Source of the DNA: Prescottella soli
GTDB taxonomy: Bacteria; Actinomycetota; Actinomycetes; Mycobacteriales; Mycobacteriaceae
Reading direction: 5' to 3'
DNA: 64,000 nt
Assembly (NCBI RefSeq): GCF_040024445.1
Contig: NZ_CP157276.1
Location: forward strand, 372,001 to 436,000
The translations under genes were made by a program, and so were the position numbers. Positions 43,545-52,921 of the stretch are shown in pieces. The notes under the pieces were generated by a model. That model saw only the letters and a list, made by a program, of their open reading frames with translations, was not told the origin of the DNA and did not search any database. Position 1 is the first letter of the stretch. Each line of letters starts with the position of its first letter.

Positions 43545-44531
43545 ATGCGTTTCGGACTGTTCGTACCCCAGGGCTGGCGGCTCGATCTCGTCGGCATCGA
43601 CCCGGCGGACCAGTGGCCGGTGATGCGTGATCTCGCGCTGCGGGCCGACCGCGGGCCGTGGGACTCGATCTGGGTCTACGACCATTTCCACACCGTGCCC
43701 GCGCCCACCGACGAGGCCACCCACGAGGCGTGGTCGCTGATGTCGGCGTTCGCCGCGGTCACCGAGCGCGTGCGCCTGGGCCAGATGTGCACCGCGATGA
43801 GCTACCGCAACCCCGCCTACCTCGCGAAGGTCGCCGCGACCGCCGACATCATCTCCGGCGGCCGCATCGAGATGGGCATCGGCGGCGGCTGGTACGAGCA
43901 CGAGTGGCGCGCCTACGGCTACGGATTCCCGTCGGCGGGCGAGCGGCTCGGCCGCCTGGACGAGGGCGTGCAGATCCTCCGGCAGGCGTGGACCACCGGC
44001 ACCGCGACGCTGGACGGCCGCCACTACCAGGTCGACGGCGCGATCGTGCGTCCACTTCCGCTGCAGGACGGCGGAATCCCGCTGTGGATCGCCGGTGGCG
44101 GCGAGAAGGTGACGTTGAAGATCGCCGCGAAGTACGCGCAGTACACGAACTTCGACGGCACCCCCGAGGGCTTCGCCCACAAGTCGCGGATCCTGCGCGA
44201 ACACTGCGCCGACGTCGGCACCGACTTCGACGCGATCGTGCGGTCCGCGAACTACAACCTGGCGATCGGCCGCACCGAGGCCGAGGTGCGCGAGCGGCTC
44301 GACGCCGTGCGCGCCCGCCTCGCACCGGTCGTCGGGCCGGAGCGGGCCGACGCCTACCTCGACGCGTTCCGGGGCATGCCGGCGGTCGGCACCCCGGAGC
44401 AGATCGTCGAGAACCTCACCGCGCTGAAGAAGCAGGGCCTCGAGTACGCGATCTTCTACGTTCCCGAGGCCGCATACGACACGTCCGGTCTGGAACTGCT
44501 CGAGAAGGAGGTGCTCCCGCACCTGGCGTGA
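43545..44531 (+). CDS. LLM-class F420-dependent oxidoreductase
   Basis: A 328-residue luciferase-like monooxygenase-fold protein of the F420-dependent class. Seen: MRFGLFVPQGWRLDL, SIWVYDHFHT, LGQMCTAMSYRNPAYLAKVAATADIISGGRIEMGIGGGWYEHEW (the conserved cofactor-binding core), PLWIAGGGEK and a C-terminal GTPEQIVENL. The (alpha/beta)8 barrel is complete and the length is normal. The substrate is unknown. RBS AAGGACCGAG lies just before ATG 43545. It follows the YchJ-like gene by 45 bases, so it belongs to the same strand run but need not share a pathway. Confidence 0.93.
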   Translation: MRFGLFVPQGWRLDLVGIDPADQWPVMRDLALRADRGPWDSIWVYDHFHTVPAPTDEATHEAWSLMSAFAAVTERVRLGQMCTAMSYRNPAYLAKVAATADIISGGRIEMGIGGGWYEHEWRAYGYGFPSAGERLGRLDEGVQILRQAWTTGTATLDGRHYQVDGAIVRPLPLQDGGIPLWIAGGGEKVTLKIAAKYAQYTNFDGTPEGFAHKSRILREHCADVGTDFDAIVRSANYNLAIGRTEAEVRERLDAVRARLAPVVGPERADAYLDAFRGMPAVGTPEQIVENLTALKKQGLEYAIFYVPEAAYDTSGLELLEKEVLPHLA

Positions 44532-44593
44532 GTCGGCCGGCCCTGGCCCACCGCCGACGCCCCGAGTAACGTCCGCGACAAGGGGACCTTGTC

Positions 44594-46027
44594 GTGGACT
44601 GGTTCGATGCCGACCAATACTGGCTGGGGCGGCTGCTCTTCAAGGAGGCGCTGGCCGTCATCTACCTGTGCGCTTTCCTCGTCGCGGTCGACCAGTTCCG
44701 GCCGCTGATCGGGGACGGCGGCATCCTGCCGATCCGCCGGTTCCTCGCCGGGGCCCGCTGGCAGCGGTCGCCGAGCATCTTCCACCTGCACTACTCGGAC
44801 CGGTTCTTCGCGGCCGCCGCGTGGACCGGGGTGGGATTGGCGGCGGCCGCGCTGCTGGGGTTGCTGGACCTGCTGCCGTTGCCGCTGTGCATGCTCGGGT
44901 GGCTGGCGCTGTGGGGCCTGTACCTGTCGATCGTCAACGTGGGGCAGGTCTGGTACGGGTTCGGGTGGGAATCACTGCTGCTCGAGGTGGGGCTGCTCGC
45001 GGTGTTCGTCGGCAACGCGCACACCGCGCCACCGCTGTTGACGCTGCTGCTGCTGCGCTGGCTGCTGTTCCGGCTCGAGTTCGGCGCCGGTCTGATCAAG
45101 ATCCGCGGCGATCCGTGCTGGCGCGACCTGACCTGCCTGTACTACCACCACGAGACGCAGCCGATGCCCGGCCCGCTGAGCTGGCACTTCCACCGACTGC
45201 CCCGTCCGCTGCACAAGGTGGAGGTGGCGGGGAACCACGTCACCCAGCTGATCGTGCCGTTCTTCCTGTTCGTGCCGCAGCCGGTGGCGGGCGGGGCCGC
45301 CGCGATCATGATCGTGACCCAGCTGTGGCTGGTGGCGAGCGGCAACTTCGCGTGGCTCAACTGGCTCGCGATCGTGCTGGGGCTGTCGGTGCTGCCGAAC
45401 GGGTTCTGGGAGGCGATTCTGCCGGTCGCGGCGCCGTCGGACATCGCCCCGGCACCGGTGTGGTTCGCGGTGATCGTCGTCGCGGTCACGATCGCCGTCG
45501 CGGCGCTGAGCTACCGTCCCGCACGCAACCTCTTCTCCAGCCACCAGATGATGAACGCGTCGTTCGATCCGTGGCACCTCGTGAACACGTACGGGGCGTT
45601 CGGGCACGTGACGAAGACGCGACGCGAGATCGTGCTCGAGGGGTGCCGCGACGAGTATCCGACGGCGGAGAGCGAATGGTCAGCGTACGAGTTCAAGGGC
45701 AAGCCGGGCGATCTGCGTCGCCGTCCCCACCAGTTCGCCCCGTATCACCTGCGGCTGGACTGGCTGATGTGGTTCGCCGCGATCTCCCCCGGCTACGCCA
45801 CGGCGTGGTTCGGCGGGCTGGTCGAGCGCCTGCTCGACGGGGACACGGCGCTGTTGAAGCTGCTGCATCACAACCCGTTCCCGGACGCGCCGCCGGCGGT
45901 GATCCGGGCGCGGCTGTACCGCTACCGGTTCACCACCCGCGACGAACGCCGCGAGAGCGGCGCCTGGTGGGCCCGCACCCTCGAGGCCGAGTTCCTGCCG
46001 CCGGTGTCGCGGCGCGCGCCGCCGTAG
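44594..46027 (+). CDS. Lipase maturation factor family protein
   Basis: A 477-residue polytopic membrane protein of the lipase maturation factor (LMF) family. It begins WFDADQYWLGRLLFKEALAVIYL and carries the family signatures GFGWESLLLEVGLLAVFVG, LRWLLFRLEFGAGLIKIRGDPCWRDLTCLYYHHETQPMP and NAYG-like VNTYGAFGHV, plus a C-terminal soluble part (YEFKGKPGDLRRRPHQFAPYHLRLDW). About eight hydrophobic segments are seen. In vertebrates LMF1 matures lipases in the endoplasmic reticulum; the bacterial role is unknown, perhaps folding of exported proteins. GTG 44594 follows AGGGGACC. It ends 25 bases from the convergent secreted-protein gene. Confidence 0.9.
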   Translation: MDWFDADQYWLGRLLFKEALAVIYLCAFLVAVDQFRPLIGDGGILPIRRFLAGARWQRSPSIFHLHYSDRFFAAAAWTGVGLAAAALLGLLDLLPLPLCMLGWLALWGLYLSIVNVGQVWYGFGWESLLLEVGLLAVFVGNAHTAPPLLTLLLLRWLLFRLEFGAGLIKIRGDPCWRDLTCLYYHHETQPMPGPLSWHFHRLPRPLHKVEVAGNHVTQLIVPFFLFVPQPVAGGAAAIMIVTQLWLVASGNFAWLNWLAIVLGLSVLPNGFWEAILPVAAPSDIAPAPVWFAVIVVAVTIAVAALSYRPARNLFSSHQMMNASFDPWHLVNTYGAFGHVTKTRREIVLEGCRDEYPTAESEWSAYEFKGKPGDLRRRPHQFAPYHLRLDWLMWFAAISPGYATAWFGGLVERLLDGDTALLKLLHHNPFPDAPPAVIRARLYRYRFTTRDERRESGAWWARTLEAEFLPPVSRRAPP

Positions 46028-46052
46028 TCTCGGACCACCGCCGCCGCTGGGC

Positions 46053-46592
46053 TCAGCTGCTGCTGCCGACGGATCCGGGAGACGGATCGACGGGGTAGGC
46101 CGCGACCTTCATGATCACCGAGCCTTCGCAGGGGCCGCTCGCGATGTCGGTGCGCCACGAGCCGACCAGCGTGCCGTCTCGTTGCGGGGTGTAGTACGCC
46201 ACCGAGTGCGCCGGCGCCCACACCTTGGGCACGCCCTCGCCCTGCCAGCAGTCCCACTGCCAGTCGTAGGGATGGACCCAGCTCGTCCCGTCCCACGTGT
46301 ATCGCGCCGGTTGCGGGAGGGTCGGGTTGGCCGGCTTGGGCCCGTCGATCACGGTCGCCACGCAGGTCCCGCCCGAACAACTCGTCTCGAACGTGTAGGT
46401 GTCGGCGAAGTCGGGCTCCCACTGCCGGGCCGCCAGACTCGTGCCGGTCTTGGTCGCCGCGAAGCGCTTGACCGAGTACTCCCCGGACCAGGATGGCTGC
46501 GGCGCGCCCACAGACGAGGCGGCGCCGGCGGGTGCGGCGCCGGCAACCAACCAGATAGCGATCAACGCGACTGCGGGCAGTGCTTTTCGCAT
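46053..46592 (-). CDS. Secreted protein, mycobacterial type
   Basis: A 179-residue exported protein with a Sec signal peptide (MRKALPAVALIAIWLVAGAAPAGAAS, cleavage likely after AGA). The mature part contains the repeatable pattern of small secreted proteins of mycolic-acid bacteria: TYTFETSCSGGTCVATVIDGP, then PQPARYTWDGTSWVH and a late GPCEGSVIMKVAA, with four Cys that could make two disulfides. Trp and Tyr are frequent. No enzyme motif is visible. It may bind a ligand at the cell surface. The gene is monocistronic and convergent with the LMF gene. Confidence 0.82.
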   Translation of the reverse strand: MRKALPAVALIAIWLVAGAAPAGAASSVGAPQPSWSGEYSVKRFAATKTGTSLAARQWEPDFADTYTFETSCSGGTCVATVIDGPKPANPTLPQPARYTWDGTSWVHPYDWQWDCWQGEGVPKVWAPAHSVAYYTPQRDGTLVGSWRTDIASGPCEGSVIMKVAAYPVDPSPGSVGSSS

Positions 46593-46655
46593 GGGCGAAT
46601 TGAAGCACGCGGCCCGGCCGGTCGGCTGACGATCACCGAATTGCCGTGATCCCGG

Positions 46656-49022
<2,367 letters not shown>

Positions 49023-49080
49023 CGGGTCTCCATCTGTGGCGGTGGCGGCGTGTGTGCAGGTGGGGGCTGTGGCCACCACG

Positions 49081-49521
49081 CTAGGTGCCGCCCGCGGCGG
49101 ACGCTTCTCGATTCCTGACCGGTCTGGTGACCTGCTTCGTCACGCACGACGGCATCTCCGTCGCGGGCCGCTCCTGATCCCGGTAGACGCTGGGCGAGAC
49201 GCCGACGAGCTCGGTGAAACGGGTGCTGAACGTGCCCAGCGACGAGCAGCCGACGGCGAAGCAGACCTCGGTCACGCTGAGATCGCCGCGCCGCAGCAGC
49301 GCCATCGCACGCTCGATGCGCCGCGTCATCAGGTAGGCGTACGGCGGCTCGCCGTACGCGAGCCGGAACTGCCGGCTGAGATGTCCGGCCGACATGTGCA
49401 CGCCGCGGGCCAGCGCCTCGACGTCCAGCGGCTGCGCGTACTCCCGGTCGATCCGGTCGCGTACGCGGCGTAGCAGCGCCAGGTCGCGCAGGCGCTGCGC
49501 TTCGTCGGGTCTGCTGGTCAC
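49081..49521 (-). CDS. AraC-family transcriptional regulator, DNA-binding domain only
   Basis: A 146-residue protein with two helix-turn-helix motifs of AraC type: VEALARGVHMSAGHLSRQFRLAYGEPPYAYLMTRRIERAMALL and VTEVCFAVGCSSLGTFSTRFTELVGVSPSVYR. There is no N-terminal sensor domain, only about 30 residues (RLRDLALLRRVRDRIDREYAQPLD). Such short AraC proteins act like MarA or Rob. It is the first gene of a unit with the UvrA-like ATPase, and the two are probably co-regulated. Start GTG 49521 has a weak GCAGG RBS; the upstream extension to 49788 looks like non-coding sequence. Confidence 0.9.
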   Translation of the reverse strand: MTSRPDEAQRLRDLALLRRVRDRIDREYAQPLDVEALARGVHMSAGHLSRQFRLAYGEPPYAYLMTRRIERAMALLRRGDLSVTEVCFAVGCSSLGTFSTRFTELVGVSPSVYRDQERPATEMPSCVTKQVTRPVRNREASAAGGT

Positions 49522-50042
49522 CTGCGAAATCGTGCCACAACTCGCGGTGGTAGCGCACGGTCTGCGGCGCGTGGTGTGCTCCCGACCGAGGAGTCGCTGC
49601 GCAGCTCGACGGCCGCGGAATCGCACTGCCGTCCAGCGCCTCGCGGGCGCCACCCGAACCCAAAACCTGTTCCCCCTCAGTCGATTCCGCCCAAGCGCCG
49701 TCGGCGGTCGAACTCCGAAAGCTGCCACCACGGTCGGCCTGGGCGCCACCCCTGCGTCCGATCCGCGGAATCCCGCGACTTCCGCCAAGGAATGGGCGCT
49801 CAGGCCGACGCGGTCACGTGCGCACGCGGTGCCGGAGAGCCCTACTCACGCTAATGGCAGTTAGCGCCATCACCGAATCGGGAAGCCACGGGGGCAATCT
49901 CGCCACCACGGCGCGTCGACGGCCCCGACTCGGACATGGCGACATTTCGTCACGGTGACAGTTATGGGACGCCCCGCCGGACATACGGAACTGTCGGTTC
50001 TACTCGGTAGGCTCACTCGACGGACACGAGAGGAGCACGGGT
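49522..50042. other. Intergenic stretch upstream of the recombinase
   Basis: About 520 bases between the AraC start and the recombinase start, with no convincing gene. All frames are Arg/Pro/Thr-rich shadows. It contains two overlapping small inverted repeats at 49850-49869 and the divergent promoters of the two flanking genes. GC is slightly lower than in the genes. No tRNA was recognised that could serve as an attachment site. Confidence 0.5.
49850..49869. repeat. Overlapping small inverted repeats near the recombinase
   Basis: GCTAA (49850-49854) pairs with TTAGC (49861-49865), and ATGGC (49854-49858) pairs with GCCAT (49865-49869 region). Nested short palindromes beside a tyrosine recombinase resemble recombinase core-site architecture, but the arms are only five bases long and chance is a real possibility. 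Confidence 0.25.
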
Positions 50043-51245
50043 GTGAGTGAACAGGTCGACACGGTCGGTGTCGTGCCCGCTCTGCCTGCCGTTCCCGAAC
50101 GCCCGGCGGCATCGACCGGGCCCGGGCTCGAACCTGCCGTCCCGGTGCTGTCCGCGTCCGCCGAGGCCCGGATCGTCGCCGCCCTCGAGCAGCGGCACTC
50201 TCCATCGACCGCCCGGAACTACCGCACGGACTGGGACAAGTTCCGCAGCTGGTGCGCGGAGCGCGGGCAGGTGCCGATGCCGGCGCACCCCCATACCGTC
50301 GCCGACTATCTCACCGAGCACGCCGAACAGCGCACCGGCACCGGGGAACGCCGGTACGCGACGAACACGCTCACCCGATGGGTGGCGTCGATCAACTACT
50401 GGCACCGAGCCTGCGCCCGCCCCGCGCCCGGGCAGGCTCAGATCGTCAAGGACACGCTGGCCGGCCTGCGTCGCACCTACGCCGCCGCCGGGGAGCGCCC
50501 GACCAAACGCGTCGCGCCACTACTGGGGGACGAGATCAGCTACATCCTCGCCACGATGCGTCAGAACGCGGAGACGTGGCAGGACCAACTGCGAGAACGC
50601 CGTGACTCGGCGGTCATCCTGATCGGATTCCTGGGTGCCTTCCGCCGCTCCGAGCTGTCCGGCCTGCAACTGCGCGACATCACCCTCCACCCCCAGGACG
50701 GGCTGCACATCCTGGTGCGTCGATCGAAGACCGACCAGGTCGGCGGCGGCATGGTCAAGGCCACCCCGTTCGCAGTCGGGCACCGCACCTGCCCGCCGTG
50801 CGTGTACCGACGGTGGCTCGATGTCGTCCTCGCTCACCATCGGGGTGGCCGCGCCGGTATCGCCCAGTTGCTCGGTGCCCCCGACACGTTCGGCACGCAC
50901 ATCTGCCACGTCCCCTATCCCGACCTCGTCCCCGACGTCGCGACATCGCCGGTGTTCCGGCCGCTGCGCGTGAACGGGAACATCGGTGACAGCGCCCTGA
51001 CCGGGCAGGGAATCCACGGGGTGATCCGCCGCGCCGCCGCCGACGCCGGACTCTCCCCCGCCAAGATCGCGAATCTCGGCGGGCACTCCCTGCGCGCCGG
51101 GTTCGTCACCCAGGCGTTCCGCAATGGTGCCCAGGCCCACGAAGTCATGCGGCAGACCGGGCACAAGAACCCCGCCACCCTGGAAATCTATGCACGCGAA
51201 CACAATCCCCTCACCGGGAACGCGGTCGCCGGCTTCGAGATCTGA
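50043..51245 (+). CDS. Tyrosine recombinase / integrase
   Basis: A 400-residue site-specific recombinase. A Pro/Ala-rich leader (1-35) precedes the N-terminal SAM-like core-binding domain (about 38-150: HSPSTARNYRTDWDKFRSWC). The catalytic domain has the first Arg in GFLGAFRRSELSGL, a Lys in RRSKTDQ, the HSLRAGF motif with the second Arg, a further His in QTGHKN, and the nucleophile Tyr in LEIYARE. All catalytic residues are present, so it should be active. It stands alone with no excisionase, phage or transposase gene around. Start GTG 50043 follows GAGAGGAG. It may be a relic of an integrated element or a housekeeping recombinase of unknown target. Confidence 0.92.
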   Translation: MSEQVDTVGVVPALPAVPERPAASTGPGLEPAVPVLSASAEARIVAALEQRHSPSTARNYRTDWDKFRSWCAERGQVPMPAHPHTVADYLTEHAEQRTGTGERRYATNTLTRWVASINYWHRACARPAPGQAQIVKDTLAGLRRTYAAAGERPTKRVAPLLGDEISYILATMRQNAETWQDQLRERRDSAVILIGFLGAFRRSELSGLQLRDITLHPQDGLHILVRRSKTDQVGGGMVKATPFAVGHRTCPPCVYRRWLDVVLAHHRGGRAGIAQLLGAPDTFGTHICHVPYPDLVPDVATSPVFRPLRVNGNIGDSALTGQGIHGVIRRAAADAGLSPAKIANLGGHSLRAGFVTQAFRNGAQAHEVMRQTGHKNPATLEIYAREHNPLTGNAVAGFEI

Positions 51246-51290
51246 TCTACCGGGGCAAGGCCGGCCGGTGGCCGCACGGTGGGATGTCGC

Positions 51291-51680
51291 TCAGCGTTCC
51301 TCGCCGACCATCACGGCCACGCCCACGGTTCCGGCCCGTCCGCGACGCAGCAGACTGCCCTTGACCAGGAGCCATCCGAGGACGCGGTACTTGCGGATGA
51401 TCTCCGCGCGGGTGTGCTCGGTGCCGGCGTCATCGAGGACGGCGGCGGTCGCGTCGATCTGCGGGCCCTTGGGGTTGCCGCGCGCGTCGCATGCGCCCAC
51501 CGTGACTCGTGGCGTGTGACGGATCCGCTTGACCTTCCACGACTTCGTTTCGGTCCATATCAGCATTCGGTCGCCGTCCATCGCCGCCCAGACGGGGGTC
51601 GGCACTCCGGAACCATCCTTCCGGAACGTGGTCAGCAGAACGTACTTCGCGGCACCGATCTCGCTCAGCGTGACAGCCAT
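51291..51680 (-). CDS. PPOX-class F420/flavin-dependent oxidoreductase
   Basis: A 129-residue split beta-barrel protein of the pyridoxamine-phosphate-oxidase-like class. Seen: YVLLTTFRKDGSGVPTPVWAAMDGDRMLIWTE and SWKVKRIRHTPRVTVGACDARGNPKG, both typical of the F420-binding actinobacterial subgroup. The substrate is unknown. The start ATG 51680 is six bases after TACATT on the minus strand and has no RBS, so it is probably leaderless; the longer frame from 51770 has a polar leader that the family lacks. It is convergent with the recombinase and divergent from the phosphatase gene. Confidence 0.88.
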   Translation of the reverse strand: MAVTLSEIGAAKYVLLTTFRKDGSGVPTPVWAAMDGDRMLIWTETKSWKVKRIRHTPRVTVGACDARGNPKGPQIDATAAVLDDAGTEHTRAEIIRKYRVLGWLLVKGSLLRRGRAGTVGVAVMVGEER

Positions 51681-51686
51681 GCATTC

Positions 51687-51692
51687 AATGTA
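51687..51692 (-). promoter_or_regulatory. -10 box TACATT before the PPOX-class gene
   Basis: Minus-strand TACATT, exactly six bases before ATG 51680. This supports the short start. Confidence 0.55.
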
Positions 51693-51791
51693 CGGGTCCT
51701 GCTGCCGATCGGATGAACGACGAATGAACATCTGTGCGGTTCCGGCGTTTTCATTTGAACGCTCGTCCATCCTCGGGTTTGCTGTGACATC

Positions 51792-52859
51792 GTGACCGAG
51801 ATGAACCCGATCAACCGCCGCAGCTTCCTCGCGGGAGCCGGTATGGCTGCCGCCGCCGTCCCGATGATGACGATGGCGCCCACCGCCGCGGCCGCGGCGG
51901 CCCCGGCCCCGGGCAAGTTCGCGTTCCCCACGACGTCGAACATCCGGGTGCTAGTCACCGGCGACGCCGGCACCGGCACTCCTGCGCAGTGGGCGGTCGC
52001 CGACGCGATGCGCAAAGTGCACGCGGCCGAGCCGTTCGGCATGGCGCTCGGACTGGGCGACAACCTCTACGAGGCCGGACCGAACGGCGACCGGGACGCC
52101 CAGTTCGCCACCAAGTTCGAGGACCCGAACCACGGTCTGGACTTCCCGTGGGTGATGGCCCTCGGCAATCACGACAACACCGCCCTCTTCCCCGGTGACG
52201 GCGGCTGGCTGCTGCGCGGCAACGACGAGGTGGACTACCACGGGACCTCCCGCAAGTGGTGGATGCCCTACCGCTACTACTCGGTGCGGGTGCCCGAGGA
52301 GAACCCGATCGTCGAGTTCTTCGTCCTCGACCTCAACCCGGTCGCCGCCTATCTGCCTCCTCTGTTCGTGCCATACTGGGCGGCGGACGGACAGTTCATG
52401 AACGAGCAGCGGGCCTGGCTGGACGCGGCGATCGCTGCGTCCCCGGCGAAGTGGAAGATCACGTGCGCCCATCACCCGTACCTGAGCAACGGATCGCACG
52501 GTGACGCCGGCGAGTACGACGGGATCCCTCTCGAACCGATGAACGGGATCCACGCCAAGCGGTTCTACGAGGACCACGTCGTCGGGCGCTGCCAGTTCAT
52601 CCTCTCGGGACACGACCACACGCTGCAGGTTCTCGAGCCGACCGTCGAATCCAAGGGCACCCGGCAGATCGTCTCGGGTGCGGCCGGCAAGGACAGCCAC
52701 GGCAAGTCCACCCGACCCGACCGCGCGCACCTCTACCAGAACTTCGACGACCTCGGCTTCATGGTGATGGACCTGAGTGCGGACTCGGTGCGGCTGCGGA
52801 CGTACACCGTCGACATCCCCACCGCCGAACCGAAGCTCGCGTTCGACCGCCGGCTATAG
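51792..52859 (+). CDS. Tat-exported metallophosphoesterase (acid-phosphatase-like)
   Basis: A 355-residue phosphoesterase. A twin-arginine signal (NRRSFLAGAGMAAAAVPMM) and an AAAAAAP cleavage region mark export in the folded state. The calcineurin-like metal-binding motifs are all visible: GDAGTG, GLGDNLYEAG, ALGNHDN, CAHHPYLSNG and LSGHDHTLQ. The arrangement resembles purple acid phosphatases (ACP5-like) acting on phosphomonoesters outside the cell. The start is GTG 51792, with ATG 51801 as an alternative; no good RBS is present. It is a single gene ending 62 bases before the convergent FHA-ABC gene. Confidence 0.92.
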   Translation: MTEMNPINRRSFLAGAGMAAAAVPMMTMAPTAAAAAAPAPGKFAFPTTSNIRVLVTGDAGTGTPAQWAVADAMRKVHAAEPFGMALGLGDNLYEAGPNGDRDAQFATKFEDPNHGLDFPWVMALGNHDNTALFPGDGGWLLRGNDEVDYHGTSRKWWMPYRYYSVRVPEENPIVEFFVLDLNPVAAYLPPLFVPYWAADGQFMNEQRAWLDAAIAASPAKWKITCAHHPYLSNGSHGDAGEYDGIPLEPMNGIHAKRFYEDHVVGRCQFILSGHDHTLQVLEPTVESKGTRQIVSGAAGKDSHGKSTRPDRAHLYQNFDDLGFMVMDLSADSVRLRTYTVDIPTAEPKLAFDRRL

Positions 52860-52921
52860 GCGCGTTACCCCCGGAGTTCGAAGACGGTGCGCGGCAGCTA
52901 TTTCGCAGAGCTTGACGACCT

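Noticed and set aside
49600-49720. A stretch that could be read as a degenerate tRNA or att remnant near the recombinase
   Set aside because: No cloverleaf could be drawn; only a weak resemblance to a T-arm was seen.
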